35,409 bases of DNA from a virus. Position 1 is the first letter of the stretch. Each line of letters begins with the position of its first letter. This document shows, in pieces, positions 25,201 to 30,506 of this stretch. The notes under the pieces are model-generated. The model did not search any database and was not told the origin of the DNA. It saw only the letters and a list, made by a program, of their open reading frames with translations. The stretch lies in IMG/VR virus record IMGVR_UViG_3300042485_001024, positions 1 to 35,409 of that record; one strand, given 5' to 3'. The position numbers were made by a program, and so were the translations under genes.

Positions 25201-26474
25201 ACCTTGGATTCATCTCATCTCCATTACTGAGGTTCTACGAGGCTGTGGCGAAGTCCGTGAATGCGAAGGGAGGAAGCGAGTCACAGAAGATTTTCTACCG
25301 CATCTTGCTCGGATTCCCGCTTATCCCCGCCAGAATCTTTAACATCGCAGCAGGCTACACCCCGCTCACCATCTACCGCCACGCACTCAAGAGCAGATAC
25401 TCCCTGACCTACGGGACAGCATTGCAACGCAGGCAGAGGTTTGTAGAGCAACTAGCAGGCACAGCGGCCATGCTTCCGCTTCTTTTGCTGCGCTCCAATT
25501 CACTAGATGAAGAGGACGAAGAGAAGAAAGGATTTGGAATCTATATTACTGGGCAGGGGCCAAGCCGCACGATGGACAAAGAGACACGCGCCCAGTGGGA
25601 CAAGCGATTCGATCCTTACAGCGCAGTAATTAGGGTTCCCGGCGTTGGGTCATTCTCCATCGACGCTCGCTCGTCCGGCCCTCTTGCTGTGATGATCTAC
25701 ACCTTCGGAGCCATCGATGACTGGGAGAACCGCCGCAAGCAAGAAGGACTCAAGACTGGCAAGGATGATTGGCGCGATGTCCATGAAAAGGCATCTCTCT
25801 TTACAGCTATGTATGAGTTGGCGGGATCGTTCGCCCTCACTACCGCCCGCCGTGGGCCAACGACTGGTGTGATCCAAGGATTGGTTGACTTCCGCAGCTA
25901 CCCAGACGATCCCATCGCAGCCATTGGTAAAGAGGTAGCATTCTCTGGCATGCCTGCGGTTCCGATCTTGGGAACTGGAATCGCAAAGAACTTGTCCGAC
26001 TTCTTCAGCCAACCTATCGACAACAAGACCAAGGAAGGGGCGATGCTATCGAACATCCCTATCGTCGGACCAGTCGCGGGAAGACCAGCACTCAATGCCT
26101 ACGGCCAAAGAATCGGAGAGCTTCGGGTCAGCGAGAAGCTGAAGAAGAGCTTCGGAATACCATTCACCTTGATCGTGGGAGACAAAGAAGAAGACATGAA
26201 GCTCACTAGCTTGACGCTCAAGTTTGGCAATGGCCCCACACCCATCCGCCGCGCTGAAATTGAGGACGCAATCAAGGATGTTTTGAGTGACGAGGAGTGG
26301 TATCTCGCGGCGAAAACATTCGGTGATCGCAATAGCGAAAAGGTTCTCGCAGGTTACGAGAGATACAACAAAATGAAGCCCGATAGATTCAATGATGCGA
26401 TGAACAGAATCACGACGGAATCGAAAAGAGCAGCGATTCGTGCGGTCAGATTGAAAAAAAGTGAGAACCGCTAG
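19251..26474 (+). CDS. Giant 2407-residue ejection or polyvalent protein with metalloprotease motif
   Basis: The gene covers about a fifth of the window. Visible parts are: a repeated ITFLDEEE (residues 3-10 and 20-27); a Gly/Ala-rich hydrophobic segment (about 117-172) that could insert in a membrane; Pro/Ala/Thr linkers with TPAPV repeats (about 397-437 and 495-522); a more A/T-rich inserted segment (about 523-647); a zinc-protease motif HELGH at 813-817, followed by YIFSD; a long charged helical region (about 930-1750); and a C-terminal third with hydrophobic patches such as MLPLLLL near 2075. It is the last late gene and lies where T7 gp16 would be. I infer a protein ejected into the host, perhaps processing itself or a host target. 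No transglycosylase motif is evident. Confidence 0.65.
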   Translation: MAITFLDEEEITTQRSPRKITFLDEEEVVVPQPVPVGTSFSQEVAQLGPAFTESLGRPLENMGEGFEVVGFQGVANALKGAVTEPENYVSAAQRFMEPEPSESQFLGFAWQYAPRAAVEQAGQAVGSMASRFAGAAAGGVAGGAVGGPAGAVAGAATGAFVGPAIFGAAQVIGPVAKERARNNGREIPNNQDLAGATLTALGSGALDAIGARYLPGGDKATGKFFKRVASSFVGEGATETAQGVTEQVGGTAGTESGLNINAKQAIGEGLIGGTTSAGLSAITYPFTKDPAKQTLRTPEDVKEVDIDAKSNEEAVNLMGQPGDDKNAELRTTVKEIEREIANNETLINGLEPNDPERTRLELQNAEAKKVASRVKGELEQTVGLTSVESEQARLAREIAAPPVAITPAPTVTPAPVAETITEPAAITPAPVVEGLRAVSENTATPEQLTELSQSGLVDIVKGQPVINEEGQAALTQAQAPLPKLTPEERVAEIEAATVTPAPVAETPAAPVEAPAPEVAPTSDIKSISDSLITGRVGRIYEQANQVSGGRGTSVGSGGVREQIEAASLVEMRKAIADGASLQDAASLAKASSREMIKSHNAKRKGDVNWQINENYSDSQIDRTASDILDVQEGKAEIGAKGYIVSKQTTTPAVSETITPAAEPAGIAIGNRVKTKTTPQSFVVEEVLPQSEREVELGEQYYRIKNERTGEMQTVEAKDINPIKAPKATKKMAPIRVKEKATPVPEAERYTFDEAGIRAINFFGGKAPKGLIIVNDTADPNYEMKAGYEPETGDIIVNRAYIKKGESIEDILTHELGHYIFSDPKFQADFKNFLASMPYDTRAQIEAIINQSYNKDTNQTQIEERQVMAFTALVKANKDTLSKWENFKNTIKRWINKVLRTNIKLSDEGAMAVFNVGFKRFKSGEKIVRAMEDGTLKMAAEPEKPAAEEKPAMERYDKKSQVGGVPGIGAAIDTPKQINAKTEAIIKDSVFNSDTVNDNQTKKAWNLIQQLDSSNPDAGKNAEAINQLTRETMQDVEAEDIVKQTIGAAKLRNELYKYAMKLTAEGDKKMLDYLLNNRLALAGGAITEGDAGRLLQSLASLKNWIVVATEAEREGFFQMGAQQFFNTKNPTDEQIAQIRDMFNKVKQVKIDQVQALGGELGKVGQATGIDLPAVIDKQLENAPGLDPMIVAIQNLLRMGGTFIYRQFPSKVEQAVKQTISRGITNYRQKMVSKAATGLETGFWKTLSTKEDKPGPLGELDAAQNRELGNIVKSTLVGMGLKGEPPNTKMSIYEQVASILNEQPLKADKIKMADEKIRSGITAKRVAELENARSEGEVDAINHKYDQLESAWDEAMSRQTDMPVSNAMLRRMIFAELKEEKSSMTDLAKQMEEEPAIAISRMDRLANSIIEKVTGITFDGQPTRDYTSLKTYLDGMLSDLVEKRQTDRRAASEQSKIKKQAGGDPTKQAQAQIDKLAKIQADPTIFGETKIDPVRNAVRDALSLQLNIGFTPAQTAEIKTNWKGAYVADPNKVGIPTSFMLEMQRLGVKEDAANTLAEIVWKQIEVNAMNRQMDSITKAVEAGPIGGMVQAILDTPLSNQQDPEWRKQVIVDYLKNAGVKPSQAENIARLFDLSLRKRFAEAQEAAMDKAAKAIKGGLDPASKKAMDKFRKAIRAQVLDPGTDVAKAFGEQMGWKGFTKEQIVRLNELDAIVNDTTKTEAETFVAIEQINKIIDSVSAPPQVKDILASYYVGNILGRITTFTIQAIDPLFFTGFNAVIESFRNITNPAQFMSVWSNYGRGIANLVRETSFSFKNDVLRSGKLVDYMGRQDRQIGRLWDEAQKKWQRGDINGAMKDGIFGYTALTFRTLKALDDGAYSLLTTTTLPSYVDAALKRAKVPANKRRGVLRQILEARELDIKNMVEQGTPRNDAIVFANEKMRGEITKVLTGMNIDAQEVIDSAINDSLSRLGKTRFQEDIHGKETEIKDLGFISSPLLRFYEAVAKSVNAKGGSESQKIFYRILLGFPLIPARIFNIAAGYTPLTIYRHALKSRYSLTYGTALQRRQRFVEQLAGTAAMLPLLLLRSNSLDEEDEEKKGFGIYITGQGPSRTMDKETRAQWDKRFDPYSAVIRVPGVGSFSIDARSSGPLAVMIYTFGAIDDWENRRKQEGLKTGKDDWRDVHEKASLFTAMYELAGSFALTTARRGPTTGVIQGLVDFRSYPDDPIAAIGKEVAFSGMPAVPILGTGIAKNLSDFFSQPIDNKTKEGAMLSNIPIVGPVAGRPALNAYGQRIGELRVSEKLKKSFGIPFTLIVGDKEEDMKLTSLTLKFGNGPTPIRRAEIEDAIKDVLSDEEWYLAAKTFGDRNSEKVLAGYERYNKMKPDRFNDAMNRITTESKRAAIRAVRLKKSENR
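21208..21221. repeat. Dispersed palindrome copy 8 (TATCGGAAACGATA)
   Basis: An exact fit inside the giant gene. The same central bases occur at copy 2. A near-identical one-mismatch site lies at 20497-20510, so the pair brackets an A/T-rich segment. Confidence 0.9.
21563..21576. repeat. Dispersed palindrome copy 9 (TATCGTTAACGATA)
   Basis: A perfect palindrome in the giant gene, encoding Ile-Val-Asn-Asp, about 110 bases before the HELGH motif. Confidence 0.9.
24374..24387. repeat. Dispersed palindrome copy 10 (TATCGTTAACGATA)
   Basis: A perfect palindrome in the giant gene, again encoding Ile-Val-Asn-Asp. A one-mismatch relative lies at 22229-22242. Confidence 0.9.
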
Positions 26475-26508
26475 ACCCGCATGAATCCTAGCTGTGCGGC
26501 CTACTTGT

Positions 26509-26522
26509 TATCGTTACCGATA
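26509..26522. repeat. Dispersed palindrome copy 11 (TATCGTTACCGATA) before the early operon
   Basis: An exact fit in the 85-base gap between the giant gene and the DNA-metabolism operon, 37 bases before its first start codon. This is a natural place for an operator. No convincing sigma-70 promoter could be placed around it. Confidence 0.9.
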
Positions 26523-26559
26523 GTCAATCGTAAAAAAAGTATTGACGGAGGTAACAAAA

Positions 26560-26895
26560 ATGTTATCTCTCATGCCGCATGAAAAACGCAAAGAAATACG
26601 AGGTCCGCGAGTATCGTGGAGATCGCCCATGTCAATCACCGGAGGTCATGCAATATCTGCAATTGAAACTCCGTCCAACAACACAGAAAGGAAAACAGAA
26701 ATGAACACAGCACAGAAAATGGTAAGGAACAAAATGCAGGATGAGATATTCCTGCGACTCGTCAGCGCAACAGCAGCAGAGGGAGGCTTCAACCTCGGCA
26801 AACTCAAAAGTGCCAAGGAAGCCCAGAGCCACGCCAAGCACCTTAAAGGAGTAGCGGAGATCATCGCTACCACCTATCAAGGGGAAGTGGAATGA
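26560..26895 (+). CDS. Small gene or pair of overlapping genes opening the early operon
   Basis: The ATG at 26560 has the best SD in the window (GGAGGT, eight bases upstream) and opens a frame of 111 residues. However, the first 47 residues look unlike a protein. A second frame, 26579-26704, encodes a sensible 41-residue basic peptide and ends in an ATGA overlap with an in-frame ATG at 26701, which has AAAGGA nine bases upstream. From 26701 the product is a helical 64-residue protein. Either one 111-residue protein is made, or a short first gene is coupled to the 64-residue one. Function is unknown. The end overlaps the next gene by four bases. Confidence 0.5.
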   Translation: MLSLMPHEKRKEIRGPRVSWRSPMSITGGHAISAIETPSNNTERKTEMNTAQKMVRNKMQDEIFLRLVSATAAEGGFNLGKLKSAKEAQSHAKHLKGVAEIIATTYQGEVE

Positions 26896-27125
26896 CCGCC
26901 GACGAACTGGAGTTGCAATACCTCCGCCGCATACTCATTGGCATGGTGCAATACACAGTCGATGACCTGACCCGCGAACGCGAGTTCAAGACACGACAGA
27001 ACCAAAACGCGCAGAGGCACAATTACGAAAGCGCACTCACCTTTGTCCGCTCAAAAGCGTTCGAGGTTGTCTGTGATGCAATCGATCTTCCCGCCTGCCG
27101 GGTTAGACGGAGATGCCTATCATGA
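26892..27125 (+). CDS. Small basic protein of unknown function
   Basis: The gene encodes 77 residues, helical, rich in Arg and Glu, with a basic C-terminus (RVRRRC). It starts and ends in ATGA overlaps with its neighbours, so it is translated as part of the early operon. The position just before a nuclease gene and the basic tail are compatible with nucleic-acid binding, but no family is recognised. Confidence 0.6.
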   Translation: MTADELELQYLRRILIGMVQYTVDDLTREREFKTRQNQNAQRHNYESALTFVRSKAFEVVCDAIDLPACRVRRRCLS

Positions 27126-27874
27126 AAGAAGGAGGACACTGGTATGATTTCGACGGGGAGGCTCGGCACACGATCCTTTCCGCGAAGGGCGAACCACGCC
27201 AAACGACACTGCGGGACGCGAAGAAGTTCAACTGGCTTCCTAGCGTGACCACAGTAATGAAGGTGCTGGCAGCACCAGAGCTTGACCGCTGGAAGCAGCA
27301 ACAAGTTCTCATGGCTAGCCTCACCCTCCCACGGAACCCCGGCGAGACTGATGAAGTCTACTGCGCGAGGATCATGGAAGATGCCTTCAAACAAGTAGAG
27401 AAAGCCGCCGACCTTGGGACAGACATCCACAAGGCACTAGAGAACCACTTCCAAGGGTTGCCATACGCTCCAGAGATGGAAGCCTATGTGGCACCTGTCA
27501 AAAAGTGGGTGGCAGAAAACAACATAAAGTTCCACAAGCACGAACTGCGCTTGGTCAACTCAGAGATCGGCTACGCTGGCACCACAGATGCTCTCATTGA
27601 GAAAGATGGGGCCATGTATGTGCTGGACTACAAGAGCCGGAAGACCAAACCAGAATACAAGATCACTCCTTGGGGCAAAGAACCCATGCAAATCGCGGCC
27701 TACGCTACGGTTGCTGGGGCTACTAAAGGAGTAAACCTATACATTTCCACTACCGAACCGGGCAGAATCGGTGAGGCGTGGTATGACGAAGAGACAATAG
27801 CCAAAGAGTTCCAAGCATTCAAACATGTCTGCGCTCTCTGGCAACACACTAACAACTACAAACCAACAAAATGA
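27122..27874 (+). CDS. PD-(D/E)XK exonuclease of the RecB/Cas4-like type
   Basis: From ATG 27122 the product has 250 residues. The catalytic signature is clear: GTTDAL (Asp 156), then VLDYKSRK (Asp 169, Lys 171) and MQIAAYA (Gln/Tyr motif), as in RecB-family and phage recombination exonucleases. The N-terminal SVTTVM and the middle GTDIHKALE are also usual in this family. ATG 27122 is chosen because GGAG lies nine bases upstream and it forms an ATGA overlap; the in-frame ATG at 27113 is directly against that SD. It likely resects DNA ends for recombination with the SSB-like protein encoded next. Confidence 0.88.
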   Translation: MKEGGHWYDFDGEARHTILSAKGEPRQTTLRDAKKFNWLPSVTTVMKVLAAPELDRWKQQQVLMASLTLPRNPGETDEVYCARIMEDAFKQVEKAADLGTDIHKALENHFQGLPYAPEMEAYVAPVKKWVAENNIKFHKHELRLVNSEIGYAGTTDALIEKDGAMYVLDYKSRKTKPEYKITPWGKEPMQIAAYATVAGATKGVNLYISTTEPGRIGEAWYDEETIAKEFQAFKHVCALWQHTNNYKPTK

Positions 27875-28698
27875 AACAACTAGAAGGACTAAACCAAAAA
27901 GACATCATCCCTAAAGTAACTGGGAAAATCACGAAGCTGTGGGAAAAGCGCGAGAAGGAAGGCAACTACGGCCCATACACTATTCAATCAGGCGAGATTG
28001 AGATCGACGGCGCTCTCTACGGTTTAACATTCTGGGACTGCCCGCAGAACCCAGAGCTTTTGAAAGGAAAAGATGTCACTATTTCCTCCACAAAAGGCAA
28101 GAACGGCCTCGGTGGAGTAGAGTTAGGCCACGAATCCTACACATCAAAAGACGGCAGCAAGGTCGATCGCGACACAATCTCAGTGAAGAAGCAAGCTAAG
28201 GTGGCATTGGCAGGAGAGGCGCAGCAAGGCGCACCCGCAAATCCACCCGCATCCACCCAAACGACCACCTTCAGCCAAGTAGTCCAGATGGTGAAAGACC
28301 CAGTAGAGGCTATCGAGAGCATCATCAGCCTGCACTTGATGACGAACGACTTGGTTCGTTCAGCCTACAAGAAGAAGGAATACGACGAAGAAACTCTCCG
28401 CTCGTATGTCTCTTCTATCTTTATAGAGGCAAACCGCAAGGGAATCGCATTGGCCCCAAAGAAGGAAGAGGCTACCCCAGAGGCTAGCGACTGGGCATCG
28501 GCTATCGTTCCTAGTGGAAGCAACAAGGGCAAGAAACTCGGCGAGATTGGCAAGCCAGCATTGACCAAGCTCTATGAACATTACCTTGCTAAAGGCTTTG
28601 ATACGCCATTCGCGAAGTGCGTAGAGCAAGCAGGAATCGACTTCCAACTTGGTGCCGATCCCGAAGACCTTGAAAACCAACCGGAGATTCCGTGGTAA
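27871..28698 (+). CDS. Single-stranded-DNA-binding-like protein with acidic tip
   Basis: This 275-residue protein has an N-terminal beta region (about residues 13-105) with OB-fold-like spacing of strands and aromatic residues, a Pro/Ala/Thr-rich linker (about 115-135), a helical middle part, and a short folded C-terminal part (about 212-262) containing K-x-x-G-K-K-L-G-E-I. It ends in an acidic stretch followed by PEIPW, which resembles the acidic tip (DDIPF) that bacterial SSB uses to bind partners. It overlaps the nuclease gene by four bases, as expected for a recombination pair. Single-strand annealing or SSB function is inferred. Confidence 0.55.
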   Translation: MKQLEGLNQKDIIPKVTGKITKLWEKREKEGNYGPYTIQSGEIEIDGALYGLTFWDCPQNPELLKGKDVTISSTKGKNGLGGVELGHESYTSKDGSKVDRDTISVKKQAKVALAGEAQQGAPANPPASTQTTTFSQVVQMVKDPVEAIESIISLHLMTNDLVRSAYKKKEYDEETLRSYVSSIFIEANRKGIALAPKKEEATPEASDWASAIVPSGSNKGKKLGEIGKPALTKLYEHYLAKGFDTPFAKCVEQAGIDFQLGADPEDLENQPEIPW

Positions 28699-28916
28699 TG
28701 AATGAACTACTCAATGCGGTATTAGATTCGATGGTCAGGAATAACATCATGGTCAAAGACATGCCGCAGTATTTGAATAAATATCTACCCAAAGAAGAAT
28801 GGCTTTCTCAGGACAAAGCTGGCGCGGTGCAGGTATCGCGCTGGCTGGCTGGGGAAGTAGAACCTAGAGGGTCAATTGCCATCGCATTCCAAACCTTCGC
28901 GAAATTAAACAAATGA
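28698..28916 (+). CDS. Small putative helix-turn-helix protein
   Basis: From the TAATG overlap at 28698 the product has 72 residues. The second half (about residues 40-66, QVSRWLAGEVEPRG and following) resembles the recognition helix and following loop of Cro/XRE repressors, where V-S-x-W-x-x-G is common. It is thus a candidate transcription regulator, and a possible reader of the palindromic sites, though nothing in sequence proves that link. It overlaps the next gene by four bases. An in-frame GTG six bases upstream is less likely. Confidence 0.5.
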   Translation: MNELLNAVLDSMVRNNIMVKDMPQYLNKYLPKEEWLSQDKAGAVQVSRWLAGEVEPRGSIAIAFQTFAKLNK

Positions 28917-29872
28917 AAGAATTAATGTTAATGTCCCCTCTCGATGACAGAGCGGGAGAGATAGTTACATCCAAAGTCTACCAAGCTGAGTTAGTAGAGT
29001 GGGCCAAGGAAGAATATAAGGGCATCTCTTGGACGCTTGAAAAGATCAAGAGACTGTTCGTAATGGCAACCAACGACGAGTATCCCGGTGACGATGTGCC
29101 GGATGAAGTTGTTATGGTCTTTGAGCGAATCCTCTCTGACCTAGAGTATGCCAACGAACTAGAGGCTGATCTCGAAGAAGAACCAGATGAGGATGAGCTA
29201 GAGGAGATCGAGATCGAGCCTACAGTAGAGTGCGAGAAGAGCCAGCTAGTCCAGTCCGCGCAAGGGATTGAACTAGGCATGTTCTCCAAGAAGTTCGACT
29301 TGGGCGCAGGGTTGACCCAGTGCGTCCCCCGTGGAGATGTAACCATGCAAGACTGGGTGGGAGCCTTCGGGTTCGGCCTAGCCCTAGAGAGTGGCGCACA
29401 GTGGATCATCGGCGACTCGGTGGTAGCCTTGGAAAATGCTGGTCACGACGATGTGGTCAACCAACTCTGCTCGCAGTTCAAGAAGAGCTACAGCACGGTT
29501 AGCGGCTACGCACGGGCTTGCAGGGCGTTCCCGTTCGCCAAACGCGATCCCATGCTGCCCTTCACAGTCTACCGAGAGATTGGCAACGCCGACCTCCCAG
29601 AGAGTAAGAAGCTCGACTTACTTGCCACAGCCAAGGAAGAGAAGCTATCCTCTGGTGAGGTGAGAGACAGAGTGAAAGCAGAGCAAGGCAAAGGGCAGGC
29701 ACCGATAGGACATCGCTACCTTTGTCTTAATGTCAGCAACACAACGAACTCAGAGGTGCTGCGACATGTCCCAGAAAAGATCGAACCGCACCATTTAATC
29801 ATCGACTTGGCATCAAAGTCATGGTTAGATGCCGCAGAGAACGAATGGATTCCATTCCTAAAAGAAAAGTAA
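28913..29872 (+). CDS. Putative DNA-binding protein of unknown function
   Basis: The 319-residue protein has a very acidic segment (about residues 80-105, Glu/Asp-rich) followed by a helical region (about 150-255) that includes WIIGDSV, then STVSGYARACRAFP, then KLDLLATAKEEKLSSGEVRDRV. This is reminiscent of helical DNA-binding segments of ParB/KorB-like and phage replication-linked proteins, but I cannot assign a family. It is coupled to the small HTH gene by an ATGA overlap. With that gene it is one of two candidates in the operon for recognising the dispersed palindrome. No catalytic motif is seen. Confidence 0.5.
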   Translation: MKELMLMSPLDDRAGEIVTSKVYQAELVEWAKEEYKGISWTLEKIKRLFVMATNDEYPGDDVPDEVVMVFERILSDLEYANELEADLEEEPDEDELEEIEIEPTVECEKSQLVQSAQGIELGMFSKKFDLGAGLTQCVPRGDVTMQDWVGAFGFGLALESGAQWIIGDSVVALENAGHDDVVNQLCSQFKKSYSTVSGYARACRAFPFAKRDPMLPFTVYREIGNADLPESKKLDLLATAKEEKLSSGEVRDRVKAEQGKGQAPIGHRYLCLNVSNTTNSEVLRHVPEKIEPHHLIIDLASKSWLDAAENEWIPFLKEK

Positions 29873-29902
29873 ACCTAACAAACAAACCAAATAGAAACCA
29901 AT

Positions 29903-30211
29903 ATGGAAACTAAAGATAACATAATCGAAATCACTGAGGAAATGAAACAACAACAAGCCGTGAAAGATTGGCTTCGCGAGATGTTCTCATTCCCACGCAT
30001 CGCCAACGACAAGACCAACGAGCTTGTGACCGGAATGGCTTCCCTACTCCACGCTGCTGCTACCATGGTCATCAAAACCGAGAGCCGTCAGCGCGAGGGC
30101 ATGGAGGCGATCAGCCACCTTCAGCAAGCCTTGCTCTACTACATCAGCGCGCAAACCGTGAAGCGTGAGGAGAACAAAGAAGAGGTTGCAGAGGAGCAGC
30201 CGACAAGCTAA
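29903..30211 (+). CDS. Small helical protein ending the early operon
   Basis: This 102-residue gene starts after an A/C-rich, SD-less leader (AACAAACAAACCAAATAG). The product is mainly helical, with a hydrophobic centre that is not long enough for a confident membrane span and a Glu-rich tail. I do not recognise it. It is the last gene before a rho-independent terminator. Confidence 0.6.
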   Translation: METKDNIIEITEEMKQQQAVKDWLREMFSFPRIANDKTNELVTGMASLLHAAATMVIKTESRQREGMEAISHLQQALLYYISAQTVKREENKEEVAEEQPTS

Positions 30212-30267
30212 ACTTCGGTGGGGATTGCGGCGGCTCGTGTTGTGGCTGGTCATTCATTCGCCCCATA

Positions 30268-30303
30268 GAGAGGCAACCGCGTAAATAACCTCTCACTTTT
30301 TTT
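30268..30303 (+). terminator. Rho-independent terminator of the early operon
   Basis: Stem GAGAGG (30268-30273) pairs with CCTCTC (30289-30294) over a 15-base loop, followed within two bases by seven T (30297-30303). It lies 56 bases after the last gene. Confidence 0.7.
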
Positions 30304-30309
30304 CTTGAG

Positions 30310-30323
30310 TATCGTTACCGATA
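30310..30323. repeat. Dispersed palindrome copy 12 (TATCGTTACCGATA) with an extra half-site
   Basis: An exact fit directly after the terminator. A further half-site (ACGATA) continues to 30329, so two overlapping dyads share the central CGATA. Confidence 0.9.
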
Positions 30324-30356
30324 ACGATAGAGTGAAAGTCTGGTTTGATCGCCTGA

Positions 30357-30385
30357 GGGAGTCGATTGAGTATCGGTCGGCTCCC
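30357..30385. other. Hairpin in the convergent gap
   Basis: GGGAG (30357-30361) can pair with CTCCC (30381-30385), enclosing an inner CGAT/ATCG stem. No T-run is present on either strand. The 295 bases from 30212 to 30506 hold no convincing gene, only the terminator, the palindrome, this hairpin and the longer one at 30406-30434. Confidence 0.4.
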
Positions 30386-30405
30386 CTTCCCCCTAAACGC
30401 TGAGA

Positions 30406-30434
30406 GCCGTAGTGGAGAATAAGTCCGCTACGGC
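30406..30434. terminator. Long hairpin between convergent operons
   Basis: An 11-bp stem (30406-30416 with 30424-30434, one G-T pair) closes a GAATAAG loop. It lies between the plus-strand early operon and the minus-strand helicase operon and could end transcripts arriving from the right, but it lacks a T-run, so termination is uncertain. Confidence 0.45.
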
Positions 30435-30506
30435 CCTCTGTCATTTATGGGTAAGCTACCGAAGCCTAGATAGCACAGCACAATATGTTGTCAAACTTTA
30501 TTTGTA

